From assembly GCA_903888615.1 (NCBI GenBank), contig CAISUE010000022.1, positions 1 through 46,172 of the forward strand: a DNA stretch of 46,172 nt, read 5' to 3'. The stretch is from an uncultured Gammaproteobacteria bacterium. GTDB taxonomy: Bacteria; Pseudomonadota; Gammaproteobacteria; CAISUE01. Numbering within the stretch: position 1 is the stretch's first letter; every line of letters starts with the position of its first letter. The notes below the pieces were generated by a model. The model was given only the letters and a program-made list of their open reading frames with translations. It searched no databases and was not told the origin of the DNA. The position numbers and the translations under genes are program-made. Of the stretch, positions 1-9,800 are shown piece by piece.

Positions 1-126
1 ATGTTACGCCGCTTTGTTTTATCCCTTTTGAAAAATGAAACCACGTTCAAAGGTGGCTTGCGACGAAAACAACGTAAAGCCTTGATGGACAAGAATTACC
101 TCAACCTAATACTGGCAAAGGTTTAA
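1..126 (+). pseudogene. C-terminal fragment of an ISAs1-family-like transposase (left edge of window)
   Basis: The first base opens a 41-codon frame closed by TAA. Its product begins MLRRFVLSLLKNE and continues with a basic KGGLRRKQRKA segment and a DKNYLNLIL end. From memory of the family, ISAs1-type DDE transposases end in the same way: LRR-aLnLlkqe, then K-slr-KR-kA, then a D-x-YL-x-x-L tail. Only the last 41 residues are visible, so either the gene continues to the left of the window or this is a relic. No catalytic residue lies in the visible part. The family call rests on this short C-terminal pattern and is moderate. Confidence 0.55.
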
Positions 127-307
127 GATGCGTTTGCCCTGCGCCTCAACCAAAGCTTACTCATGAAAAAATAAATAGCATGCCAGGAAATCCTGGCCAA
201 AGGTCATAAAGGCATTAGCCCTGGGTTAGATTACAAAATCGTCACACGCTGTAGGCGCACAAAAGGTTTTCTAGCGCGCTTACAGCGCTTGTTGATGTTC
301 ATACTTT

Positions 308-337
308 CCTAGGGTTGCGCTATCGCTTAACCCTAGG
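308..337. repeat. Inverted repeat, 9-bp arms
   Basis: The arms CCTAGGGTT (308-316) and AACCCTAGG (329-337) are perfect reverse complements separated by 12 bases. No T-run follows on either strand, so it does not look like a standard intrinsic terminator. It lies about 180 bp beyond the transposase stop and could belong to the end of the mobile element. Confidence 0.6.
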
Positions 338-348
338 CTAGATTCCTA

Positions 349-416
349 TAAGGCTTTCAGCCTTACTCACAGTATAAACATCTAAGGCTTTCAGCCTTAC
401 TCACGGTATGAATGTC
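349..416. repeat. 34-bp tandem direct repeat, two copies
   Basis: Copy 1 is 349-382 and copy 2 is 383-416. They differ at only a few positions in their right halves. Each copy contains the small hairpin AAGGCT-TTC-AGCCTT (350-364 and 384-398). The unit could be a short repetitive extragenic element or a protein-binding repeat. Its role is unknown. Confidence 0.7.
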
Positions 417-598
417 TTATTTTTATGCTTTACAACTTCTTAAAACTGCATTATCCCATTTTCAGCTTTGCCATTTTAATGAGGTAGCCCTAATGCCTCA
501 ACTGCCTTACGCTTCATCCACGTCACGTTTAATACTTTAGGATGCATCAACCCGATTTTATTGTTATATTAGGTTTTCATTTTTTTTTGGTTAATCTT

Positions 599-2203
599 AT
601 GGCACACGCTAAACCGATCATCCACCGTTCTATTAATACCTTTAGTTTATTACTGACGTCCATCAGCGCCATCATCGGTTCAGGCTGGTTATTTAGCGCC
701 TATTACACCGCTAAAATTGCCGGCCCCGCTGCCAGTCTTGCCTGGCTAATCGGTGGTTTATTTGCGGTAGTTATCGCCTTTGTGTTTGCCGAAATTTGCA
801 GCATGATTCCTGTCTCTGGTTCCAGCGTGCGCATTCCACATTACACCCACGGCAGTGTGTTGAGTTTTATGTTTGCCTGGATCATTTGGTTATCGTATTT
901 GGCATTAATGGCAACGGAAGTTCAAGCGGTTATTCAATATGTAAGCCTGTACATCGATGGCTTGCTGCGCCCCGATAGCGGCTTAAGCCATAAAGGTTAT
1001 CTATTTGCCGCAGGCTTAATGTTTTTAGTCAGCTTCATCAATGTCTATTCCGTACGCTGGTTAATTCGCTCTAACAGTATTTTAACAGTGTTGAAAATCG
1101 CCATCCCTTTAGTCATTATCTTCATCGTTTTTAAAAATTATTTTAACCCTCTAAAAATCATTCACCCCGTCGGCAGCAGTTTCATGCCCAATGGTTGGCA
1201 AGGGGTTTTTAGTGCGCTTACCACCGGCGGTATTGTCTTCGCTTTCAATGGCTTCAAACAAGCCGCCGAATTGGCTGGGGAAGCAGAAAAGCCTGAAAAA
1301 TCGGTTAGTTTTGCCATTATTGGTTCGATCGGTATTTGTTTATTACTCTTTTTATTATTGCAAACCCTATTTTTCAGTTCACTCACCGCTCAAAATCTTG
1401 TCGATGGCTGGGGTCATTTACACTTAGCCAATCCCAACAGCCCATTGGCGTCTATCTTGATCCAAGATCAGCTGGCATGGCTGCTACCCCTTTTGTATTT
1501 TGCAGCGATCATTGCCCCACTCGCCGCAGCCCTTATGTATTGCAGCAGCGCTAGCCGCTCTTTATTTGGCATGAGTAAAAACGGTTATATTCCCGCATTT
1601 TTTCAAAAAATCACCCCTCAAGGCAATCCTCACTGGGCTATCTTAACGAATTTTGTCTTGGGTTTATTGTTTTTTGCCCCTTTGCCTGGTTGGAATGCGA
1701 TGGTGAGTTTTTTAACTTCGTTACTAGCAGTAACTTATTGCGTCGGGCCGATTTGCTTACTGGCTTTGCGTTATCAAGTCCCTGATATGAAACGGCCTTT
1801 GCGTTTACCTTTGGGACATCTGTGGGCTTATAGTGCCTTTGTGATTTGTACATTTTTAATTTATTGGAGTGGCTGGGTCATCATTTCAAAATTAAGCTTG
1901 GTATTTATTCTGGGCGCTATTATCTTAATCATCTATCATGCTCGTGTTAAAAACGCTCACCATTTAGCCATGCATTGGCGAACATCCACCTGGCTGTGGG
2001 TTTATATCGCTGGCTTAACTTTACTATCGTATGTAGGCAATGAAGGTGGTAAAGGCTATTTCAGCTTTGGTGAATTATTTGCTGCCATGCTGGTGTTTTG
2101 CGCGCTGGTCGCTGGATTAGCCGTACGCTTCAAATTACCCGCAAGCGAAACATTGGCAAGTTTAGAAGCATTAAAATTAACTGATGGTGATGGGATAAAA
2201 TAA
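599..2203 (+). CDS. APC-family amino-acid permease
   Basis: This is an inner-membrane amino-acid transporter of the APC superfamily. The product is hydrophobic throughout, with about 12 predicted membrane segments. The first carries the family signature around IIGSGWLFSAYYTAKIAGPAA, the glycine-rich stretch that contacts the substrate carboxylate in APC transporters. The overall look is closest to the YveA/aspartate-proton-symporter type, but the substrate cannot be read from sequence. The ATG at 599 (MAHAKPIIHR) was chosen because homologues begin just before the first signature helix. An upstream in-frame ATG at 542 would add 19 hydrophobic residues, and its only AGGA lies too close to it. 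Neither start has a good Shine-Dalgarno. The gene stands alone, convergent with argD. Confidence 0.85.
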   Translation: MAHAKPIIHRSINTFSLLLTSISAIIGSGWLFSAYYTAKIAGPAASLAWLIGGLFAVVIAFVFAEICSMIPVSGSSVRIPHYTHGSVLSFMFAWIIWLSYLALMATEVQAVIQYVSLYIDGLLRPDSGLSHKGYLFAAGLMFLVSFINVYSVRWLIRSNSILTVLKIAIPLVIIFIVFKNYFNPLKIIHPVGSSFMPNGWQGVFSALTTGGIVFAFNGFKQAAELAGEAEKPEKSVSFAIIGSIGICLLLFLLLQTLFFSSLTAQNLVDGWGHLHLANPNSPLASILIQDQLAWLLPLLYFAAIIAPLAAALMYCSSASRSLFGMSKNGYIPAFFQKITPQGNPHWAILTNFVLGLLFFAPLPGWNAMVSFLTSLLAVTYCVGPICLLALRYQVPDMKRPLRLPLGHLWAYSAFVICTFLIYWSGWVIISKLSLVFILGAIILIIYHARVKNAHHLAMHWRTSTWLWVYIAGLTLLSYVGNEGGKGYFSFGELFAAMLVFCALVAGLAVRFKLPASETLASLEALKLTDGDGIK

Positions 2204-2241
2204 CCTTCACTCAGTTATTTTCAATGGATCTGAACATTTTA

Positions 2242-2281
2242 ACCCCGTCATTAACGACCAATTTGTATATTTTTACGGGGT
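2242..2281. terminator. Weak inverted repeat between convergent genes
   Basis: ACCCCGT (2242-2248) and ACGGGGT (2275-2281) are 7-bp complementary arms in the gap between the permease and argD stop codons. The loop is 26 nt and there is no strong T-tract. A shared terminator is possible but weakly supported. Confidence 0.25.
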
Positions 2282-2319
2282 GATTATCATCAATTTACAC
2301 TTTTTTAGCCACTTTATTG

Positions 2320-3510
2320 TTAAAATTCAGCCGTCAGTCGATAAAATTCTTCAATACAGTTGGCGACACGTTCCACCAATTCATCGGCATCAGCATAACT
2401 CATGGTAAGTGCGGGCAATAACCGCACCACGGTGTTTGCGACAATATTGAATAATACCTTATGTTTTAAAGCAATCGGCATAATGGCAAAGGCATTTCGG
2501 TCTAAGACAATACCGATCATTAACCCTTTAGCGCGTATGGCTTGCACGCCTAAAATCGCACTTAGTCGCACCTGCAAGTGCTCAAGCAGATAAACCCCTA
2601 ATGCTTCAGCCCGATTCACCAAGTTATCGCGCTCCATAGTTTCAATAACAGCTAACGCCACTGCCGACACTAAGGGTCCACCACCAAAGGTACAACCGTG
2701 TTTGCCAGGCTTAAATAAATCATTGGCTTTGCCATGACTTAAGCAAGCACCGATCGGTAAACCATTCGCCAGTGCTTTGGCCAGCGTCATAATATCGGGT
2801 TGAATACCCGCCCATTGATGAGCAAACCATCGGCCGGTGCGACCTATGCCACTTTGGATTTCATCCACAATCATCAATAAATCATACTTATCACACAAAG
2901 CACGAATGGCTTGCAAATACGCATGACTGGCAATCATGATTCCGCCATCACCTTGTACCGGTTCGATAATAATCGCTACTAAGCGTGCTTGATCTGTTAA
3001 GACCGCTTGTTGTAAAGCATGAAGATCATTGATGGGCACATAACGGGCATTATCACCATAAGGTTCAAACCCTTCACGAATTCGTGGTGTGCCAGAAATA
3101 CTTAAAGTTCCCATACTGCGGCCATGAAATGAGCCTTCCATGCTAAGTATCAATGGAGACGCAATGCCTTTTTTACGCGCATAGCTACGGGTCAATTTCA
3201 ACGCAGCTTCATTCGCTTCAGCACCTGAATTGCCAAAATACACTTGATCCATGCCTGCAACTGCACACAATTTCTGTGCTAAGCGTTGTTGATGCGTGAC
3301 CCAATAGGTATTAGAGGTATGGATTAACGTGCTTGCTTGAGCACAAATGACTTCGGTAATCGCCGGGGGGCAATGGCCTAAACCACACACAGCAATCCCC
3401 GTTAAACCATCTAAATAAGCATTACCCGCTTCATCCCATAACCACGAACCGGCACCTTTGCTAAAAGCAATGGGGACTTGACTAAAATAAGTGGGCATAA
3501 TAGCTGACAT
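2320..3510 (-). CDS. argD: Acetylornithine / succinyldiaminopimelate aminotransferase (class III, PLP)
   Basis: The 396-residue product is a class-III PLP aminotransferase of the ArgD type. ArgD interconverts N-acetylglutamate semialdehyde and N-acetylornithine and often also performs the DapC step of lysine/diaminopimelate synthesis. The landmarks are in order: FGNSGAEANEAALKL near residue 92 (phosphate-binding loop), SFHGRS near 127, the VDEIQSGIGRTG segment near 215 with the PLP-pyridine aspartate, and K245 in TLAKALANG as the Schiff-base lysine. Length matches the family. No other arginine gene is nearby, so the DapC role may be the retained one (inference). It is divergent from ridA with about 97 bp between the starts. 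Other class-III enzymes such as 4-aminobutyrate aminotransferase are less likely from motif and length. Confidence 0.88.
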   Translation of the reverse strand: MSAIMPTYFSQVPIAFSKGAGSWLWDEAGNAYLDGLTGIAVCGLGHCPPAITEVICAQASTLIHTSNTYWVTHQQRLAQKLCAVAGMDQVYFGNSGAEANEAALKLTRSYARKKGIASPLILSMEGSFHGRSMGTLSISGTPRIREGFEPYGDNARYVPINDLHALQQAVLTDQARLVAIIIEPVQGDGGIMIASHAYLQAIRALCDKYDLLMIVDEIQSGIGRTGRWFAHQWAGIQPDIMTLAKALANGLPIGACLSHGKANDLFKPGKHGCTFGGGPLVSAVALAVIETMERDNLVNRAEALGVYLLEHLQVRLSAILGVQAIRAKGLMIGIVLDRNAFAIMPIALKHKVLFNIVANTVVRLLPALTMSYADADELVERVANCIEEFYRLTAEF

Positions 3511-3607
3511 AGTGTTGCAATCCTGTTAATGAATTGTCACTATTGTAAGGAAATTTATCGTTTCGTGCATTAAAATAACCCTCATTTACGTTAAGAGACT
3601 CGCTTTC

Positions 3608-4000
3608 ATGACCAATGCAATCATTAGTACCCGCTTAGCACCTCAAGCGATCGGCCCTTATTCACAAGCGGTGTGGGCCGGCGATGTGTTGCACTTATCC
3701 GGCCAAATTGCTTTAGATCCGGCGACCAATGCCTTTCAAAATGCCAGTTTTGAGACTGAGTTAAAACAAATTTTCGCGAATTTACACGATGTCTTGCGAG
3801 CTGCCAGCTTGAATTTCAATGATATTGTCAAAGTTACGGTGTATTTAACCGATTTTACTGACTTTGCTACCCTCAATACCATGATGGCTGAAGAATTCAA
3901 AAGCCCTTACCCTGCACGTACCACCATTGCTGTTGCAGCTTTGCCAAAAAATGCCCGTGTCGAAATCGATGCGATCGCTTACCGTTTCATTCGCCAATAA
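3608..4000 (+). CDS. ridA: RidA-family enamine/imine deaminase
   Basis: The 130-residue protein matches the Rid/YjgF family, which hydrolyses reactive enamine/imine intermediates released by PLP enzymes such as threonine dehydratase, protecting other PLP enzymes including aminotransferases. Family landmarks are APQAIGPYSQAV at 11-22, SGQIALDP near 31, a VTVYLTD strand near 76, and the catalytic arginine R104 in YPARTTIAV followed by NARVEIDAIA. The protein forms cytosolic trimers. It is divergent from argD, a sensible partner because ArgD is PLP dependent. Its 3' end overlaps the convergent MFS gene by 22 bp. Confidence 0.93.
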   Translation: MTNAIISTRLAPQAIGPYSQAVWAGDVLHLSGQIALDPATNAFQNASFETELKQIFANLHDVLRAASLNFNDIVKVTVYLTDFTDFATLNTMMAEEFKSPYPARTTIAVAALPKNARVEIDAIAYRFIRQ

Positions 4001-5133
4001 CAAAGAATAGCAACAAGTAAAATAGCCCCATCACACAAGGGTAAACTTAAATAACTCGTCGCTGGCCAAAGATTGCCTAAGCTTACGAAAATCCCGGCTA
4101 CCACACTGTTGATCATCGCTAAAAAACTGGCGCCACTGGCATGATTATCACTGTGTGCCAGCGCGAGGCTAGCGGCAGCGGGAAATAGAATTTGCAAACC
4201 CAGATTGATCGCAGCGGTAAAAACAAACAAACTCAGCGCTGAAGGCATCGTGTAAAGGCAGTACCCTACCATTAAAAGCGCCATGCTCAACGCGATACCC
4301 AAACCTATGCGGACATTATGCAGCGGCACGTGCGACTGCGCTAACGCCATGGCGATAATCGAACCGATCAACATTCCCAGTGATGGGATATTGCTATACC
4401 AACCAAAATGCAATAAATCAAGATGCAAGACACTCAAAGCAATGTGGGGAATTTGAGCATTAAAAGTATAAAAGCAACCTGTCACACACGCAAGCATGAA
4501 ACATGCCCACCAAAAACAAGTATTTTTCAAGATGTGAAAACTGAGCATCGAGATGGTTTTTAAGGGCGCTGTTTCAGGTAAATACCGTATCGTCATTAAC
4601 AAGCCTAGACAATAAGCGCTCAAAATCATAAATAACCACCACCATGGCAGAATCGTTAACAACCAACTGCCCAACAATACCGCTAAGCCCGGTAAAATAG
4701 CAAAACTTAACAAAACGCATGCCGTTACCTGTTGCCGCTTGGCAGGCGTGGCATGATCTTTGATCATGCAAAGCACTAACGTTAAACCGACATTAGCACC
4801 CAGGGTTAAGATCACACAACCTAAACCTAAACACAAAAAACTCGCTAAAAAACTCGCCACCACACACAGCAAAGAGCCCACTATTGTCAAACCCAAACCC
4901 ATTTTAATGGTCGGCAAGCGGCCAACGCGATTAGCGGCAATGCCATAAAATAATGGCCCTAAACTGTGGCCGAGTAAATTGGCAACGATTAAAAATTGCA
5001 ACGCATTCATCGAGCGACCAACGCTATGCGCCATCGTGGGTAACGCGGGTGAATATAAGCAACTGGCAACAGCGGCCAGACTGATTAAAGCGCTTAATAA
5101 ACAACACTGAATGCGGCTGAAGCCATTAGTCAT
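3979..5133 (-). CDS. MFS transporter, drug/metabolite exporter (DHA1, Bcr/CflA-like)
   Basis: This is a 384-residue inner-membrane protein with about 12 hydrophobic segments. The N-terminal half has the Bcr/CflA-like YSPALPTM motif after the first helix and a motif-A-like loop GPLFYGIAANRVGR near residue 59, in which the usual Asp is replaced by Asn. The family exports drugs, peptides or metabolites by proton antiport. The substrate is not predictable. The start is fixed by the TAA-ATG junction with the small upstream ORF (stop 5134-5136, start 5133), suggesting translational coupling. It converges on ridA with a 22-bp overlap. Confidence 0.8.
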   Translation of the reverse strand: MTNGFSRIQCCLLSALISLAAVASCLYSPALPTMAHSVGRSMNALQFLIVANLLGHSLGPLFYGIAANRVGRLPTIKMGLGLTIVGSLLCVVASFLASFLCLGLGCVILTLGANVGLTLVLCMIKDHATPAKRQQVTACVLLSFAILPGLAVLLGSWLLTILPWWWLFMILSAYCLGLLMTIRYLPETAPLKTISMLSFHILKNTCFWWACFMLACVTGCFYTFNAQIPHIALSVLHLDLLHFGWYSNIPSLGMLIGSIIAMALAQSHVPLHNVRIGLGIALSMALLMVGYCLYTMPSALSLFVFTAAINLGLQILFPAAASLALAHSDNHASGASFLAMINSVVAGIFVSLGNLWPATSYLSLPLCDGAILLVAILCYWRMKR

Positions 5134-5295
5134 TTATTTGGGTTCCGTTAACATGGCTTCGGGATCTTCTCTACCCCGAGCTAAATCTGCATAATATTCT
5201 ACAATCGCTGCAGGCAAGCCTTCCAGTAGGAATTCACTCATGCCCAAAATAGCCACCCAATAAAAGGTTGCTAACACATCAGCGCATTTAAGCAA
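5134..5295 (-). CDS. Small ORF coupled to the MFS gene (53 aa from TTG, or 35 aa from ATG 5241)
   Basis: A minus-strand frame ends with TAA immediately before the MFS ATG. From a TTG at 5295, preceded at 6 nt by an AAGGGG ribosome-binding-like sequence, it encodes 53 residues. The N-terminal half is hydrophobic (DVLATFYWVAILG) and the tail is acidic (LARGREDPEAML). An internal ATG at 5241 would give 35 residues but has no good ribosome site. No family is recognised. It may be a small membrane protein, a leader for the transporter, or the tail of a decayed gene, since the frame is closed by a stop just upstream of the TTG. Confidence 0.4.
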   Translation of the reverse strand: MLKCADVLATFYWVAILGMSEFLLEGLPAAIVEYYADLARGREDPEAMLTEPK

Positions 5296-5360
5296 ATTGA
5301 TCCCCTTTTTTCAAGCAATCACGCGATAATAGCTCACTTTCTTTTGATACGAACCCCCCC

Positions 5361-6518
5361 ATGATCTTACCACCCGCCAGCCCAACGATTCCTTTGAGTT
5401 TATACATTCATATTCCCTGGTGTATTCAAAAATGCCCGTACTGCGATTTTAATTCGCATACCAAACCTGAAATAATGCCTGAACACGCTTATATTGATCG
5501 CTTGATTGAAGATCTTGAAGCAGCATTACCGGAAGTTTGGGGTCGGCGTTTGATCAGTATTTTTATCGGTGGTGGTACACCGAGTGTATTTTCGCCGAAA
5601 AGTATCGAAACGCTATTATTCGCCATTCGCGCGCGAATGGCATTTGCAGGTGACATTGAAATCACTATGGAAGTGAATCCCGGCACGGTCGATGAAGCAC
5701 GCTTCCGGGGTTTTCGAGCCTCTGGCGTCAATCGTTTATCAATCGGCGTACAAAGCTTTGATGAACAGCATTTAAAAAACCTAGGCCGCATTCATGATGG
5801 CGCAACCGCTAAGCGGGCAATCACGTCAGCTTATAACGCTGGCTTTGACAATATCAATATCGATTTGATGCATGGCTTAGCGAAGCAAAGCATTCCTGAA
5901 GCTTTGGAAGATTTAAAGCTAGCCTTAAGCTTCAAACCCAAACACCTGTCATGGTATCAATTGACGATCGAACCCAACACTGTCTTTTATAAAACGCCAC
6001 CTGTGTTAGCAACAGATGATCTGTTAAGTGATATGCAAGAAGCCGGCTGGGCTTTATTAGCAGCCCATGGCTTTGAGCATTATGAAATCTCAGCCTTTAG
6101 TCAGGATGGCTATGCTTCAACCCATAACGGTAATTATTGGTCTTTTGGTGATTATTTAGGGATCGGAGCCGGTGCCCATTCTAAAATCAGCCACGTGGCA
6201 ACGCAAACGATTCAGCGCTATGCTAAATGCAAACAACCCAAAGATTATTTGGATCGCAGTAAAACCTTCAAAACCCACTTAGAAATTTTGCAAGCTGAAA
6301 ACCTGCCATTTGAATTCATGCTCAATGCCTTGCGTTTAAAACAAACCATCCCCTTTGAATTGTTTGAACACCATTGTTTTTTAAACCGCGCTGTGTTAAT
6401 GCCTATCTTAACGACGCCAATAGCGCAGCGCTTATTACGCCATGATACCAAAGGCTTTAGCTTAACACCCCTAGGACAACGTTTTGCCAATGATGCGATG
6501 GCGTTATTTTTAACGTGA
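5361..6518 (+). CDS. hemW: Radical SAM heme chaperone HemW
   Basis: The 385-residue radical-SAM protein belongs to the HemW/HemN-like family. HemW binds heme and delivers it to membrane hemoproteins, and was long misnamed oxygen-independent coproporphyrinogen oxidase. The [4Fe-4S] motif is C21-x3-C25-x2-C28 in WCIQKCPYCDFNSH. The glycine-rich SAM motif FIGGGTPS follows near residue 68, and RLSIGVQSFDEQHLKNLGR lies near 128. A HemW C-terminal domain ends the protein. Length matches HemW (about 380) and not HemN (about 455). It is a plausible partner for the heme-containing cytochrome bd oxidase encoded in this window (inference). Confidence 0.9.
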   Translation: MILPPASPTIPLSLYIHIPWCIQKCPYCDFNSHTKPEIMPEHAYIDRLIEDLEAALPEVWGRRLISIFIGGGTPSVFSPKSIETLLFAIRARMAFAGDIEITMEVNPGTVDEARFRGFRASGVNRLSIGVQSFDEQHLKNLGRIHDGATAKRAITSAYNAGFDNINIDLMHGLAKQSIPEALEDLKLALSFKPKHLSWYQLTIEPNTVFYKTPPVLATDDLLSDMQEAGWALLAAHGFEHYEISAFSQDGYASTHNGNYWSFGDYLGIGAGAHSKISHVATQTIQRYAKCKQPKDYLDRSKTFKTHLEILQAENLPFEFMLNALRLKQTIPFELFEHHCFLNRAVLMPILTTPIAQRLLRHDTKGFSLTPLGQRFANDAMALFLT

Positions 6519-6820
6519 ATTTTCCTACCGACAGGGACTGTTTCATTTAAGGAGAAACTGGATTTATCAACAATTACACGCCATGCAGCGCCATTGTGCA
6601 TTTTCTTTGCCCATGAGTAACCACTATGACTCTTAACTTGCGTGAGCGTTATAGGCATAATAACCCATAGCACCATTTGATTAATGCTGTGCTTGCTTTA
6701 AAGGATGGCTGGGGAAAAAGGTAAATCTGAATTATTTTTAACTTCTGCGTTATACTGTGCGCCTTTCAACCCTTGTTCTGAACATCTGGACCCAAACTTA
6801 AAGCAAAGGATCGCGCCACC
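6519..6820. other. Intergenic stretch upstream of the efflux operon
   Basis: The stretch holds no supported gene. A minus-strand frame starting at 6676 gives only about 58 residues before running antisense through hemW, and it has no recognisable features. The right part contains a candidate promoter for the efflux genes near 6728-6756. Confidence 0.4.
6728..6756 (+). promoter_or_regulatory. Candidate sigma-70 promoter of the RND efflux operon
   Basis: A good -10 hexamer TATACT (6751-6756) lies 65 bp before the RND start. The -35 candidate TGAATT (6728-6733) with a 17-bp spacer is weak, so activator help is possible. No operator or adjacent regulator gene is visible. Confidence 0.35.
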
Positions 6821-9800
6821 ATGCAGCATTTTACCGATATCTTTATCAAACGGCCGGTGTGGGCGATTGTCATCAGTTTGGTGATTTTAGCGCTTGGTTT
6901 AAAAGCTGTCTGCTCATTGCCTGTTTTGCAATACCCTTATACCGAAAGTGCTCAAATCACGATCAGTACCGTTTATGTCGGCGCCAGTTCCGAAGATATT
7001 GCTGCTTTTATCACTACCCCACTAGAAAATGCTATTGCCCAAGCTGATGGCATTGATTATTTAACTTCTAGCAGTGTGCAGGGATCAAGTACGATCAATG
7101 CCAATTTACGCTTAAATTTTGATCCCAACAAAGCCATCACCCAAATCAATACCCAAATCAATGCCACCTTAAACCAATTACCCCCCAATGCTCAACCACC
7201 GGTTATTAGTATTGCCATCGGACAAACAACCGCCGCTATGAATATTGGTTTTTACAGCGATCAATTGCCGGCAAATCAAATTACCGATTATTTAACACGT
7301 GTTGTTCAACCCAAATTACAAGCTATCGCAGGCGTCCAGCAAGCACAAATTATCGGTGGCAGTCAATATGCTTTGCGTGCTTGGTTAGACCCAGCAAAAT
7401 TAGCCGCTTATAATTTAACAACAGAAGTCGTTTCGCAAGCTTTAAGCAATAATAATTCGGTGGCAGCAGTGGGTCGCACCGATGGCAATACTTTTGTGGT
7501 TAATTTAACGGCAGATACCACGGTCACGAATGTTGAACAATTTAAACAATTAGTCATAACCACTGTTAATAACGCGATTATTCGCTTAGGCGATATCGCT
7601 GATGTTCGTCTTGGTGCCCAAAGTTACGATGCCAGCGCCACGTTTGATGGCAAACCGGCGGTGTATATCGCGATTCAATTAACGCCTTCAGCAAATTTAT
7701 TGCATGTCTTAAACGTCGTCAAACAAACCTTACCGGATATTGAAACCCAACTACCGCAAGGCTTAAACGCCGCGATTGTTTATGACTCTTCAGATTATGT
7801 GCACAATTCGATCAAAGATGTGGTCAAAGCGTTATTTGAAGCGTTTGCCATCGTCACAGTAGTGATTTTTTTCTTTTTAGGGTCAATTCGTGCCCTTAGT
7901 ATCAATTTTGTGTCGATTCCTTTATCCCTAATTGGGACGTTTTTTTGTATGTTAGCGCTGGGCTATTCGATTAATTTATTAACGTTATTGTCACTGGTAC
8001 TCGCGATCGGGTTAGTGGTCGATGATGCGATCATTGTGGGCGAAAATGTCCAGCGCCATATCGAATTGGGCAAGACACCGCTGGATGCTGCACTCATCGG
8101 CGCCCGTGAATTATTAAATCCCATTATCGCCATGACGATCGTGTTGATCGCGGTCTATGCCCCCATTGGCTTTATGGGTGGCTTAACCGGCACGCTGTTT
8201 ACTGAATTCGCCTTTACGTTAGCTGCAGCCGTCACCATTTCAGCGATTATTGCACTCACGTTATCCCCCATGATGTGTGCTACCTATTTACGCCCCATGG
8301 ATCATTCGGTGACTAAACACCCATTCTTACTGAGTTTTGAACGCGGATTCACAAAACTCAGTGAAAAATATCAACAAACCCTGCAGCATTCTTTGGATTT
8401 CTTGTCCGTTACCGTTGTCTTTGCAATCTTCATTTTCATCAGCATTTACTTTTTATTTATTTCATCGCAATCTGAATTAGCACCTCAAGAAGATCAAGGT
8501 TTGATTCTAACGCAAAGCACGGCTGCGCCGAATGCCCCACTCCGACAAACCGAAGGCTTAAGCCAACAAATTTATAACGTCTTTCAAACCTTTCCCAGTG
8601 TCTTACTGCATGCTTATACATTTAATGGTAACGGCGGTTTAAACAGTAGTGTCAATGGGATGGTATTAAAACCGTGGGATGATCGATCCCTTAGCACCAA
8701 TCAAATTCAACCGCAAATCCAAGTGCAATTAAGCCAAATCGCTGGTGCCACCATTGCGGCTTTTCAACCTGCTTCTTTACCGGGTGGTGGTTCAGGTTTA
8801 CCCGTGCAATTTGTTATCACTTCAACCGCGCCTTTCAGTGAATTAAATAGCCTCACCACCAACCTCCTGAATCAAGCCCAAGCTTCTGGTAAATTCACTT
8901 ATATTGATTCTGATTTAAAAATCGATAAACAACAAGTAGCACTCGTCGTCGATCGCGACAAAGCCGCACAGTTAGGTATCACTATGCAAAACTTAAGTTC
9001 AGTCTTAAATGGGGCTTTAAGTGAGAATTATGTTAATTACTTTAATTTTGATGGCCGATCGTATCAAGTGATTCCACAGGTAGGGCGTTTAAATCGCTTA
9101 AATTATCAACAAGTGTTGAATTATTATATTACAACGGGTTCTGGCGCTTCTGTGCCCTTATCGACGATTGTACATTTAGAACCCAGTGTTGCACCTGAAT
9201 CAATCAATCATTTCCAACAATTAAATTCAGCGACCCTTTCTGGTGTTTTAGCACCAGGCATCGGCATGGGTGATGCACTTCAATTTTTGCAAAAAACCGC
9301 TCATGTCCTTGTACCTAGCAATTATAGCCTCAATTATGCTGGCCAATCACGCCAATTTATTACGGAAGGATCGTCATTAATTTTGACTTTTCTGTTTGCT
9401 TTAATTACGATTTACTTGGCACTCGCCGCCCTCTTTAACAGTTTCCGCGATCCCGTGATTGTTTTAATCAGTGTGCCGATGTCGATTTGTGGGGCAATGT
9501 TATTTGTCAGCTTAGGCGTCGGCGGGGCAAATTTAAATATTTATACTGAAGTGGGTTTGGTAACACTCATTGGTTTAATCAGTAAACACGGTATTCTTAT
9601 GGTGCAGTTTGCCAATGACGCCCAAGTGGAAGGTAAAAGTAAGCGAGAAGCTATTGTATTAGCAGCAGTTACGCGCTTCAGACCTATTTTAATGACGACA
9701 TCCGCAATGGTATTTGGGGTCGTGCCACTGATCATCGCGACGGGAGCCGGTGCTATTAGCCGTTACAATTTAGGCTTAGTTATCGCTACAGGGATTTCAA

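Larger units (their letters stand above)
127..541. other. Gene-free stretch between transposase end and permease
   Basis: No convincing reading frame is present on either strand. It contains a perfect 9-bp-arm hairpin (308-337), a 34-bp tandem repeat (349-416) and otherwise AT-rich sequence running into the permease. It is probably the trailing end of the insertion element plus intergenic DNA. No clear sigma-70 promoter for the permease could be picked out. Confidence 0.5.

Noticed and set aside
308-337. Hairpin arms AACCCTAGG similar to the palindrome AACCCTAGGGTT at 20280-20291
   Set aside because: The second instance is inside the cydP coding sequence and explained by codons there. Two short matches do not make a repeat family.
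6245-6676. 143-residue minus-strand open frame antisense to hemW
   Set aside because: It is mostly the complement of the well-supported hemW gene, has no ribosome site and no recognisable domain.
6815-6823. GCCACCATG before the RND pump 1 start, resembling a Kozak sequence
   Set aside because: Bacterial gene with an AAGGA ribosome site slightly upstream; the Kozak resemblance is coincidence.
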